Below are positions 12,736-20,139 of a DNA stretch of 64,000 bases, one piece after another. The notes below the pieces were generated by a model, which saw only the letters and a list, made by a program, of their open reading frames with translations, made no database searches and was not told the DNA's origin. Numbering within the stretch: position 1 is the stretch's first letter; each line of letters opens with the position of its first letter. This DNA is from Paractinoplanes polyasparticus (lineage in GTDB: Bacteria; Actinomycetota; Actinomycetes; Mycobacteriales; Micromonosporaceae), in the NCBI RefSeq assembly GCF_019710575.1, contig NZ_JAHWFK010000035.1:1-64000 (forward strand), given 5' to 3'. The translations under genes were made by a program, and so were the position numbers.

Positions 12736-12741
12736 TTGACA
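12736..12741 (+). promoter_or_regulatory. Possible -35 element for the RiPP-like cluster
   Basis: TTGACA lies 93 bases upstream of the precursor start in a more AT-rich stretch. No clean -10 is found at 17-19 bases; TAGGTT at 12771 is too far. It is offered only as a candidate. Confidence 0.35.
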
Positions 12742-12784
12742 GGCGCCTTCAACCCTTCGACGTTCGTCAATAGGTTCGAGCAAA

Positions 12785-12810
12785 GCCCGCCGGGGTGCTC
12801 CCCGGCGGGC
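12785..12810 (+). promoter_or_regulatory. Strong leader hairpin before the precursor peptide gene
   Basis: An 11-base perfect stem (GCCCGCCGGGG and its complement) with the tetraloop TGCT ends 11 bases before the GGAGGG ribosome binding site at 12822-12827. It is as strong as the terminators in this window but has no U tract. It may stabilise the 5' end of the abundant precursor message, act as an attenuator, or shape translation. Confidence 0.55.
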
Positions 12811-12833
12811 CACAACCTGACGGAGGGTGCGAC

Positions 12834-12995
12834 ATGGAAAGTCAGGCGCTGGACACCACCGACCTCGAGACGGCCGACGACGACCTGCTGGCCGAGCTCA
12901 GCCCCGCCCTGCGCGCGGCCGTGGAGCGGGTCTACGCCCCCGACGACCACGGCGGCGCCGGCGGCTTCAACTCGTTCGTGGACGCCGATCTCTAG
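12834..12995 (+). CDS. FxSxx-like RiPP precursor peptide
   Basis: A 53-residue peptide with a very good ribosome binding site (GGAGGG, six bases before ATG). The N-terminal two thirds form an acidic amphipathic leader (ETADDDLLAELSPALRAAVE). A Gly-rich hinge GGAGG follows, then the tail FNSFVDADL. Position directly before an FxsB-like radical SAM maturase, small size and the FxS tripeptide mark it as a substrate of the FxSxx-COOH family. In described members the peptide ends at FxSxx; here four residues (DADL) follow FNSFV. FNS and FVD are both plausible three-residue cyclophane sites. The mature product is unknown. Confidence 0.8.
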   Translation: MESQALDTTDLETADDDLLAELSPALRAAVERVYAPDDHGGAGGFNSFVDADL

Positions 12996-13006
12996 TTCGC
13001 CCGCCG

Positions 13007-14191
13007 ATGGACGGCCGCTGGCCCGACGACCTCGACGTGACCGCGCTGACGGCGCAGGGGTGGCGGCCGAAACGCTTCAACCAGTTCGTCGTCAAGATCC
13101 ACAGCCGCTGCAACCTGGCCTGCGGATACTGCTACGTCTACGAGTCGGCCGACCAGAGCTGGCGCGACCAGCCCAAGATCATGACCGAGGCGGTCCTCAC
13201 CGAGGCCTGCCGGCAGATCGACGAGCACGCCGGGGCGACGGTGAGCCTGGTCTTCCACGGCGGCGAGCCGCTGCTGGCCGGGGCCGCGCATCTTGACCGG
13301 CTGGCCGCAGCCGCGACCTCGATTCTGAGCCCGGGCCGGCGGTTGCGGCTCGGACTGCAGACCAACGGGTTGCTCCTGGATCCCCGGATGATCGAGGTCT
13401 GCGACCGCTGGGGCATCCGGGTGGCGGTGAGCCTGGACGGCGACGAGGCCGGCCACGACCGCCACCGCAAGTTTCGCGACGGCAGCGGCAGCCACGCCGG
13501 GGTCGCCCGGGGTCTGCGACTGCTGCAGCAGCACCGGCACCTGTACGCCGGCCTGCTGTGCACGGTTGACCTGGCCAACGACCCGGTGACGACCTACGAG
13601 GCGCTGCTGGAGTTCGAGCCGCCGACGGTGGACTTCCTGCTGCCGCACGCGAACTGGACCACTCCCCCGGTCGGCGCGCGGGCCGCGTACGGGCAATGGT
13701 TGTCCCAGATCTTCGACCGCTGGTTCGACGCGCCGGTCCGGGAGTCCGGCGTGCGGCTCTTCGACGACATCCTGGCCCTGACGCTCGGCGGCACGGGCAC
13801 GTCGGAATCGGTGGGCCTGCAACCGATCCGGGTCGCAGTGATCGAGACCGACGGCGCGGTCGAGCAGGTCGACACGCTGAAGACCGCCTTCGCCGGCGCC
13901 ACCCGGGTGCACGCCGCGGCCGGTGGCAACCCGCTCGATCAGGCTCTGCGGCAACCGCAGATCGTCGCGCGGCAGCTGGGAGCGGAGGCGCTGTGCCGGA
14001 CCTGCCGCGACTGCGAGATCCACGAGATCTGCGGCGGCGGCAACTACACCCACCGCTTCCACGCCGGGAACGGCTTCCTCAACCCGTCGGTCTACTGCTC
14101 CGACCTGACGTTCCTCATCGGCCACATCCGGGCCCGCGTGTCCGGCGAGCTCGCGAAGATCCGCACAAGGAGGCCGACGGGTGGAGACTAG
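13007..14191 (+). CDS. FxsB-like radical SAM/SPASM peptide maturase
   Basis: A 394-residue protein. The radical SAM cluster motif is C35-x3-C39-x2-C42 (CNLACGYCYVYE). A C-terminal SPASM-type region has C330, C333, C336, C342 and C364 in CRTCRDCEIHEICGGG and NPSVYC, the signature of the FxsB family. Characterised relatives (three-residue cyclophane-forming enzymes) join an aromatic ring carbon to a nearby beta-carbon in the precursor. The ATG at 13007 begins the conserved region; it is 11 bases after the precursor stop and has no clear ribosome binding site, so it is probably made by coupling at a lower level. It overlaps the next gene by 11 bases. Confidence 0.92.
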   Translation: MDGRWPDDLDVTALTAQGWRPKRFNQFVVKIHSRCNLACGYCYVYESADQSWRDQPKIMTEAVLTEACRQIDEHAGATVSLVFHGGEPLLAGAAHLDRLAAAATSILSPGRRLRLGLQTNGLLLDPRMIEVCDRWGIRVAVSLDGDEAGHDRHRKFRDGSGSHAGVARGLRLLQQHRHLYAGLLCTVDLANDPVTTYEALLEFEPPTVDFLLPHANWTTPPVGARAAYGQWLSQIFDRWFDAPVRESGVRLFDDILALTLGGTGTSESVGLQPIRVAVIETDGAVEQVDTLKTAFAGATRVHAAAGGNPLDQALRQPQIVARQLGAEALCRTCRDCEIHEICGGGNYTHRFHAGNGFLNPSVYCSDLTFLIGHIRARVSGELAKIRTRRPTGGD

Positions 14192-15863
14192 GGCCGGCAC
14201 GCTGGTGCGCGACCTCGGCACGGGATTCGGAACGCCCGGGAACCTGGCCCTGCTGGCCGCCGGTCAGCGTCAGAAGCGCCAGGTGCTGCTGCGCATGCTG
14301 CTCAGCGACGCCGCCGGCGTCGAGGGCTCCGGCCTGGCCGAGGCGGCGCCGCACATCACCGGCGAGATGCTCGACTACCCGAACGTCGGCGTCTGGCTCG
14401 TGCGCTGCATCCGGCGGATCGCCCACCCCGACAGCCGCGAGGACGTGCCGCTCTGGGCCGACCTCGGCTATCTGGGCTGGCTGCGGGCGGCTGCGTTCGT
14501 CACCGCACGTCAGGCCGGCAGCGTCGAGGTCGTCGTGCGGGACGGCGTGGTCATGCTGCCCGGTCTGGGGCTGGCCCGGCTCGGACCGCCCGGGACGTAC
14601 GGCCACGCGACGCTGACCGGGTCGTTCGAGTTCACGATGGGCGACACCCGGCTGGTGGTGCGCGACGCCGGTGGCGAGGGCGACGAGCGGTGGCTGCCGC
14701 TGCGCAAGCTGGGCTCGACGTACTCGACCTTGCGGACGGTCCACCTGGATGATCTCGACCCGTTCCGGGACTTCTCCGATCCGTACACAGAAGCGCAATT
14801 GACGGCCCCGCCGCCGCGCCTGACCGCGGCCCAGGCGGCACAGTGGTCACGAGCCTTCGCGGGCGCGCTCGAGATCCTCCGGCGGCAGCACGAGGGCTAC
14901 TCGACCGGCATCGACGAGGTGCTGCGCACGGTGGTGCCGCTGACCGCGGAACCGGTGGCCAACGGGGTCAGCAACACCTCACTGCACGCGTACGGCGGGG
15001 TGAACATGAGCGCCGCGGGCGGTCCGCAGCAGTTCGCGCTGACGCTCATCCACGAATGCCAGCACGCCAAGCTCACCGCGCTCAGCGACCAGGCCGAACT
15101 GCAGAAGCCCTCGACGGTCAGGGATTTGTACGCGCCGTGGCGGGACGACCCGCGTCCGCTGACCGGCCTGCTGCAGGGCATCTACGCGCACATCGGCGTC
15201 ACCGACTTCTGGCGGGTCTACCGGCGCGAGGCCGGCCCGAAGTCCACGATGGCCGACGTCGAGTTCGCCCGCTGGCGCACCCAGGTGCGGCAGGCGCTGC
15301 TCGTCGCGGCCGCGTCGCCGCTGCTGACCGAGGCCGGCACAGCCTTCGTCGAGGCCATGGGCGCGGCGATCCGGCACTGGTCGCACGAGACCGTGCCCGC
15401 CCGGCTCGAGACGCTGGCGCGGGAGTCGTCGGCCGGCCACCTGGTGGCGTGGCGGATCCGCAACATGACCGTGAACGTCGACGACCTGCGCGATCGCTGG
15501 ACGCGAGGGCTCGACGCGGGCGACCTGCCCGAGGCGCGGGTGGTCCCGGGCGACGTCCCGCTGCGCAGCCGGCTGCCGGTCGGGTACGTCAAGATGAACC
15601 GGGCCGCGGGCGTCGAACCGGGCCCGGACACCCCGCCCGCCGACCTCGCCTACACCGACGGCGACTACGAACGGGCGCTGGCGCTCTATCAGGCCGAGAC
15701 CCCCGACACGCCGGAGTCGTGGGCGGGACTGGCACTCTGCCTACGGCAACTCTCCGACGAGCAGTCGGTATCGGCGCTGTTCCAGCGGCCCGAGGTGGTG
15801 GCCGCCCTGTGGCGAGCCACGCGGGCCGACGTCGTCCAGCTGACCATGTGGCTCTCCTCTTGA
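14181..15863 (+). CDS. HExxH-motif peptide modification enzyme (putative peptide beta-hydroxylase)
   Basis: A 560-residue protein with the motif H291-E-C-Q-H295 (LIHECQHAKL), preceded by GPQQFALT, and the downstream block GVTDFWRVYRREA, as in the HEXXH proteins that accompany or are fused to FxsB enzymes. Recent naming of this family is alpha-ketoglutarate-dependent HExxH peptide beta-hydroxylase; I rely on memory for that. Here it is a separate protein, not a fusion. The C-terminal part (YERALALYQ, ESWAGLALCLRQL) resembles a TPR hairpin. GTG at 14181 has AAGGAGG seven bases upstream and overlaps the radical SAM gene. It likely hydroxylates the precursor core. Confidence 0.85.
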   Translation: METRAGTLVRDLGTGFGTPGNLALLAAGQRQKRQVLLRMLLSDAAGVEGSGLAEAAPHITGEMLDYPNVGVWLVRCIRRIAHPDSREDVPLWADLGYLGWLRAAAFVTARQAGSVEVVVRDGVVMLPGLGLARLGPPGTYGHATLTGSFEFTMGDTRLVVRDAGGEGDERWLPLRKLGSTYSTLRTVHLDDLDPFRDFSDPYTEAQLTAPPPRLTAAQAAQWSRAFAGALEILRRQHEGYSTGIDEVLRTVVPLTAEPVANGVSNTSLHAYGGVNMSAAGGPQQFALTLIHECQHAKLTALSDQAELQKPSTVRDLYAPWRDDPRPLTGLLQGIYAHIGVTDFWRVYRREAGPKSTMADVEFARWRTQVRQALLVAAASPLLTEAGTAFVEAMGAAIRHWSHETVPARLETLARESSAGHLVAWRIRNMTVNVDDLRDRWTRGLDAGDLPEARVVPGDVPLRSRLPVGYVKMNRAAGVEPGPDTPPADLAYTDGDYERALALYQAETPDTPESWAGLALCLRQLSDEQSVSALFQRPEVVAALWRATRADVVQLTMWLSS

Positions 15864-17065
15864 TCCTGCGCAACCGGCGCTTCCTGGCCCTGTGGAGCGG
15901 CAACGCCCTGTCGCTGATCGGCACGGCCGGCGTCCGCATCGCCTATCCATTGCTGGCGCTGGCCCTGTTCGACTCGCCGGCGCTGGCCGGCTGGGTCGCC
16001 TTCGCCGCCACCGTGCCCAACCTGCTGCTCCAGGTGCCGGCGGGCCTGCTCGCCGACACGGTCAACCGGCGCACGCTCATGCTGGTGACCCAGGCAGCCG
16101 GGCTGGTCGCCACGGCCGCGGTGCTGCTGGCGGCGGCAGCCGACCTGCGCGCGACGGCAATCGTGCTGGTGGTGGCGGCCGTGATCGAAGGCTCGGCGTT
16201 CGTCTTCTTCACCATCGCCGAGGTGGGCGCGGTGCGCGACGTCGTCGACGAGCAGCAGCGTACGGTCGCCTTCTCGTGGCTCGAGGCCGAGCAGCCCATC
16301 GGCAACCTCGCCGGCCGCGCGGTCGGCGGCGCCCTCTTCGACCTCTCCCGCTGGGCGCCGTTCGGTCTCAACGCCTTCTCGTACGTCTTCTGCCTGCTCA
16401 CCCTGGCGGCCATGCCCAAGCGCCTGTTCGCACCCCGCGCTTCCGGTTCCCGAGCCCGCTTCTGGCCGAGCCTGGCGGAGGGCCTCGTCTGGCTGTGGCG
16501 CATCCCGTTCCTGCGCGTCACCAGCCTGGTCACCGGCTTCACCAACATGGTCTTCCAGTGCGTCATCATGCTCGTGCTGGTGGTCGCCACCCGCGACGAC
16601 CGTCCGGCCTGGACGGTGGGCGTCATCCTGGCCGCAGCCGGGGTCGGTGGCCTGCTGGCGTCGCTGGTCACCCCGCGCCTGGAACGCGCCTTCCCGGCCC
16701 GCACCCTCTTCCTGGCCTGCGTCTGGGTGTGGACGCTGCTGCTGGCGATGATCGCGCTGAGCACCCATCCCCTGGCGCTGGCGATCGCCTGGGGCGGCGT
16801 GGGCGCGGTCGGCACGGTCGTCGCCATCACACTGACCGTCACCCGGGCCCGCGCTGTCCCCGACGGCATGCTGGGACGCATCGTCAGCGCCGCCGCCGTC
16901 ATCACCGACGGCGCCGTCCCGATCGGCGCCCTCGCCGGCGGCTATCTGCTGGCCGCCACCAGCCCCGGGACGACCGCCCAGATCCTGCTGATCGCCATGC
17001 TCGCCGCCGCCCTCCTGTGCACCCGGTTCCTGCGACCCGCTCCCCAGCCGGCAACTCTGTCCTGA
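15848..17065 (+). CDS. MFS transporter, probable exporter of the modified peptide
   Basis: A 405-residue membrane protein with about twelve helices. It starts RNRRFLALWSGNALSLIG and has the loop motif GLLADTVNRRTLM between helices 2 and 3, typical of the enterobactin-exporter-like (MFS_3) branch. Two starts are possible: GTG 15848, overlapping the HExxH gene by 16 bases, or TTG 15860, overlapping it by four. Neither has a good ribosome binding site, so translational coupling is likely. As the last gene of the cluster it is the natural candidate for export of the peptide product. It ends 13 bases from a convergent gene. Confidence 0.85.
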   Translation: MALLLILRNRRFLALWSGNALSLIGTAGVRIAYPLLALALFDSPALAGWVAFAATVPNLLLQVPAGLLADTVNRRTLMLVTQAAGLVATAAVLLAAAADLRATAIVLVVAAVIEGSAFVFFTIAEVGAVRDVVDEQQRTVAFSWLEAEQPIGNLAGRAVGGALFDLSRWAPFGLNAFSYVFCLLTLAAMPKRLFAPRASGSRARFWPSLAEGLVWLWRIPFLRVTSLVTGFTNMVFQCVIMLVLVVATRDDRPAWTVGVILAAAGVGGLLASLVTPRLERAFPARTLFLACVWVWTLLLAMIALSTHPLALAIAWGGVGAVGTVVAITLTVTRARAVPDGMLGRIVSAAAVITDGAVPIGALAGGYLLAATSPGTTAQILLIAMLAAALLCTRFLRPAPQPATLS

Positions 17066-17078
17066 CCTGCGAGCCGCT

Positions 17079-17678
17079 CTACCGCTTCCGGCATGTCCAG
17101 GACACAAGTCCGCTGATGGTGTCGTCGGGCCGGCTGCCCTCACGCCTGTTCGCCACGGCCGTGAACGTCCACGAGCCGCCGCCCTTGCCGTCGGTGGTCG
17201 CCTCGCTCATGGTGCTGTCCGACCAGACGCTGTAGATGGAGCTGTCGATCGCGATGAACGGGCGCGCGTCGGTCGCGACAAGCTGATCCTTCGGGTACGT
17301 GCCGGGCCCGGCATAGTCGGCGATCCGCACCTCCAGGCTGACGGAGTGATCGCCCGTCGGGCCGTCGAGCTCGCCGGGCGCCAGGTACTGCTTCGCGGCG
17401 GTGCCCTTCGCGTACTCCGCGCAGGTCTTCAGGGAATGCAGGCCGCCGGACGGTGCGGTCGCGGTCGTCACGCCCTTGACGGTGACGGCGCCGGTGATGT
17501 CGACCCTGACGGTGACCTCGGGGCCGAGGGCGGCTTCCACCTCGTCGGAGATCTCGCTGCCGGGAGGGCCGGTGTCCAGGACCGGGCCGGGGTCCGCCTC
17601 AGCGATGCCACACGCGGCGAGGGTCGAGAGCACGATGATGGTCGTCAGGGTCGAGGCGGTCCGTCGAGCGCTGAGCAT
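17079..17678 (-). CDS. Hypothetical secreted lipoprotein
   Basis: A 199-residue protein with a signal peptide (LSARRTASTLTTIIVLSTLAAC) trimmed here in description: the hydrophobic core ends in LSTLAAC, a lipobox that would leave the cysteine near residue 22 lipidated. The mature part has no recognised domain; two conserved-looking cysteines (CAEYAKG and the penultimate SWTCRKR) could form a disulfide. ATG 17678 follows AAGGAG at seven bases. It is convergent with the MFS gene and not obviously part of the peptide cluster. No function is assigned. Confidence 0.75.
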   Translation of the reverse strand: MLSARRTASTLTTIIVLSTLAACGIAEADPGPVLDTGPPGSEISDEVEAALGPEVTVRVDITGAVTVKGVTTATAPSGGLHSLKTCAEYAKGTAAKQYLAPGELDGPTGDHSVSLEVRIADYAGPGTYPKDQLVATDARPFIAIDSSIYSVWSDSTMSEATTDGKGGGSWTFTAVANRREGSRPDDTISGLVSWTCRKR

Positions 17679-17785
17679 GGTGTCACTCCTTGTCTGGCCT
17701 GTGCGAACAGCGTGGAGGCCACCGCCAAAGAAAGGCCAAAGACCGGAGGCGCGGTAACACGTACGAGGACCGCTCGGCCGCGGGA

Positions 17786-18232
17786 TCAGGTGAGGGCGGC
17801 GACCAGCAGGGCGAACGCGGCGATGATGACGGCGACGCGGACGTAGTGGAAACGGTCCCAGCGGTTCATCTGCTGCTTCCAGTCCGCGGGCCGGTTGTCG
17901 GGGGTCCACGTCTTGCTCCGGTTGTTGATCGGGACGAGCAGGAGGACCGACATGACCACGCTGAGGATCAGCAGCGCGCCGGCGGTGATGACGAGACCGA
18001 TGCCGTCGTGATCCCATCCGGCGACGGCCCAGACGGCGACGAGGACGAGCGAGGCGATGTACCAGACCGGCATCACGGCGCCGAGCATCCGGCCGCCGTG
18101 GGCACGGCCGCTCTGACCGCTGTCGCCCGGGAGGGCATCGAGAATCCGGTTGAGCACGAAGGCGACAGCGAACTCCACCCCCACCATGACGCCGACGACC
18201 ACCGTGGTGATCACCTGAAGTGAGTCGAGCAT
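17786..18232 (-). CDS. DUF1772-type small membrane protein
   Basis: A 148-residue protein with four predicted helices (about 5-25, 55-75, 82-103, 128-147) and the pattern VGVEFAVAFVLNRIL plus a central VPINNRSKTW, which is typical of the DUF1772/anthrone-oxygenase-like family. Function in bacteria is unclear. ATG 18232 has AGGAGGA five bases upstream. Three near-palindromic repeats immediately upstream look like binding sites for a TetR-type repressor; such genes are often kept silent until an inducer appears. No regulator gene sits beside it. Confidence 0.72.
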   Translation of the reverse strand: MLDSLQVITTVVVGVMVGVEFAVAFVLNRILDALPGDSGQSGRAHGGRMLGAVMPVWYIASLVLVAVWAVAGWDHDGIGLVITAGALLILSVVMSVLLLVPINNRSKTWTPDNRPADWKQQMNRWDRFHYVRVAVIIAAFALLVAALT

Positions 18233-18248
18233 GATGCTCCTCCTGATT

Positions 18249-18314
18249 TCTAGCATTGATAGCGTCCGGGGCAACGCTAGCATTCGAACGCTCGGATTTC
18301 TAGCGTCGCTAGCT
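18249..18314. promoter_or_regulatory. Cluster of three TAGC-type operator repeats
   Basis: Three related near-palindromes lie in the promoter of the DUF1772 gene: TCTAGCATTGATAGCGT at 18249-18265, GCTAGCATTCGAACGCT at 18276-18292 and TCTAGCGTCGCTAGCT at 18299-18314. The ten bases GATTTCTAGC recur exactly at 18245-18254 and 18295-18304. Helical spacing of about 25 bases suggests cooperative binding by a dimeric repressor. Confidence 0.6.
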
Positions 18315-18386
18315 CACGTGCGGCACAGGCTCCCCAGGTCGCCGCCCGGCCGGTAGCGTCCGTTCCCGACTCGAGGAGGCGACGGC

Positions 18387-19181
18387 ATGCCGTATCTGAG
18401 CGGTGGACGGATCGGTTTCGGGGCCATGCAACTACCCACGTCGCCGGAAGCGCGTGAATCGTCGGTGTTGCTGCTGCGGAGGGCCGTCGAACTGGGCGTC
18501 CCGCTCATCGACACGGCGTACCTCTACGGCGGCGGAGCCAACGAAGAGCTCATCGCCGAGGCCCTGCACCCGTACCCCGCCGATGTCCTCATCACGACGA
18601 AGGTGGGCGTCTCCGGTTCGGGTCCGCTCAGCGACTGGCGGCTCGACGGCCGCCCCGATTCACTGCGCCGCCAGGTGGACGGCTGCCTGCAACGGTTGCG
18701 GCTGGAACGGATCGAGCTGTTGCAACTGCACCGCGTCGACCCGTCGGTGCCGCTGGCCGACCAGGTCGGCACTCTGGCCGAGCTGGCCGCCGAGGGCAAG
18801 GCGGCCCGGATCGGCCTCTCCGAGGTCTCGGTCGACGAGCTGGAGCAGGCCCGCAGGATCACGGAGATAGCCACCGTCCAGAATCGCTACAACTTCGCCG
18901 ACCGCACCCACGAACCGGTCCTGCGGGCGTGCACCCGCCTGGGCATCACGTTCCTGCCGTGGCGGCCGCTCGCGCACGAGGGCGGCGAAGTCGATGCGGT
19001 GGCCGCCGAGCTGTCCGCGACCGCCGCCCAGGTCGTCCTCGCCTGGCTGTTGACCCGCTCCCCCGTCATGCTTCCCATTCCGGGCACGTCGTCCGTCGCC
19101 CACCTGGAGGAGAACCTGGCCGCCGGCCGTCTGCGCCTGACCGCGGACCAGCAATCGCGGCTCGCGCCCGACAGTTCTTGA
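18387..19181 (+). CDS. Aldo/keto reductase
   Basis: A 264-residue NADPH-dependent oxidoreductase of the AKR superfamily. The catalytic tetrad is intact: D42 and Y47 in DTAYLYGGG, K72 in ITTKVG and H115 in LQLHRVD. The C-terminal cofactor region has PIPGTSSVAHLEEN. The substrate is unknown. ATG 18387 follows GAGGAGG at seven bases. It is divergent from the DUF1772 gene, so the operator cluster at 18249-18314 might also influence it. Confidence 0.92.
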   Translation: MPYLSGGRIGFGAMQLPTSPEARESSVLLLRRAVELGVPLIDTAYLYGGGANEELIAEALHPYPADVLITTKVGVSGSGPLSDWRLDGRPDSLRRQVDGCLQRLRLERIELLQLHRVDPSVPLADQVGTLAELAAEGKAARIGLSEVSVDELEQARRITEIATVQNRYNFADRTHEPVLRACTRLGITFLPWRPLAHEGGEVDAVAAELSATAAQVVLAWLLTRSPVMLPIPGTSSVAHLEENLAAGRLRLTADQQSRLAPDSS

Positions 19182-19235
19182 CGTCGGTGTCGAAGTGCGG
19201 TCGGAGCAGGCCGCTGCCAGGGGAACTCCAGCGCG

Positions 19236-19361
19236 GGCGCCGTGCGGGGCGACCGCTGCGAGCGCCGTGCCAAGCGACCGCTACGAGCGCCGTGCCAAGG
19301 CGACCGCTACGAGCGCCGTGCCAAGGCGACCGCTACGAGCGCGGTGCGGGGCGGCCGCTGC
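19236..19361 (+). repeat. Tandem repeat, 25-26 base unit, about five copies
   Basis: The unit GAGCGCCGTGCCAAGGCGAC plus CGCTAC is present in two identical copies (19285-19310, 19311-19336). A 25-base copy precedes them (19260-19284), and a diverged copy lies on each side (from about 19236, and 19337-19361). It fills most of the gap between the aldo/keto reductase and the acetyltransferase. Confidence 0.85.
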
Positions 19362-19477
19362 GGGGCGCCGGTTGCCATCAGGCGACGACAAGCACACGGC
19401 CGCGCAACTGGGCTCGATCCGCCTGCCGCCGAGCGAAGGGGCCGCGCCCACCGGGCGCGGTGGGCGACCATGGGGGG

Positions 19478-19981
19478 ATGAGCCGACTGCCAAGCGTCAC
19501 GCTCGTGCCGTTCACCGAGGCGTTTCTGCCCGTCGTGCAGGTGTGGTTCACCGACGCCGAGGTGCAACGGTGGCTGGGCGGGCCGGACTGGCCGGCGCGG
19601 TCCCTGCGGCTACGCGGACATGGCGTCGGTGAGATCTTCCGGGGGCGGCGGGTGCTGCGCGATCACACGTGGGTGGCGCTCGACGACCACGAGGTTCCCG
19701 TCGCCCTGACCGGCGGGGACGTCTACGACCCCGGCCCTGAACTGGGATTCGCCTACGTCGTCGATCCGGCGCGGTGGCGGCAGGGCTACGGCGCGGCGAC
19801 GCTGCGGGCCATGGTCGCCCACCCGGACGTGGCCGACGTCGCGTTCTTCACCGCCGGCATCGAGCCCGAGAACGTGGCGAGCGCCCGCTGCCTCGCCGCC
19901 GTGGGCTTCCGCCCCGACGATCCTGAGCCGGACCACGAGGGCATCGTCTACCACCTGCTGCGCCGCACGCCAACCGGCTGA
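19478..19981 (+). CDS. GNAT-family N-acetyltransferase
   Basis: A 167-residue protein with the GNAT fold. ELGFAYVVDPARWRQGYGAATLRAM carries the acetyl-CoA binding R-x2-G-x-G/A loop, and the C-terminal ENVASARCLAAVGF block matches RimI/RimJ-like enzymes. The acceptor is unknown. The ATG at 19478 is preceded directly by six Gs, which is poor spacing for a ribosome binding site; an in-frame GTG at 19460 would add six residues. An 8-base hairpin at 19442-19460 overlaps that upstream region. Confidence 0.8.
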   Translation: MSRLPSVTLVPFTEAFLPVVQVWFTDAEVQRWLGGPDWPARSLRLRGHGVGEIFRGRRVLRDHTWVALDDHEVPVALTGGDVYDPGPELGFAYVVDPARWRQGYGAATLRAMVAHPDVADVAFFTAGIEPENVASARCLAAVGFRPDDPEPDHEGIVYHLLRRTPTG

Positions 19982-20003
19982 TGAGCAGCCGGCGAAGCTC
20001 GCC

Positions 20004-20139
20004 GACCGCACGTCCCAACCCCAGCGCGTCACGAGACGACCGCACGTCCCAACCCCAGCGCGTCACGAGACGACCGCACGTCTCAGGTCCAGCGCGTCAC
20101 GAGACGACCGCACGTCTCAGGTCCAGCGCGTCGCGAGAC
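20004..20139. repeat. Four 34-base tandem repeats overlapping the end of a VOC gene
   Basis: Units run 20004-20037, 20038-20071, 20072-20105 and 20106-20139. Each ends in the bases GTCACGAGAC or GTCGCGAGAC. The last unit lies inside the 3' end of the minus-strand VOC gene (stop at 20117-20119), so the array is a reiteration of that gene's tail. Units 3 and 4 carry GTCTCAGGTCC where units 1 and 2 carry GTCCCAACCCC. GAGACG and CGTCTC in adjacent units can pair into short hairpins. Confidence 0.85.

Noticed and set aside
12827..13006. A longer radical SAM protein starting inside the precursor gene
   Set aside because: The 60 extra residues are an Arg-rich out-of-frame reading of the precursor; similarity begins after M at 13007.
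19236..20139. CRISPR array
   Set aside because: The repeats are directly adjacent without spacers, and no cas genes are present.
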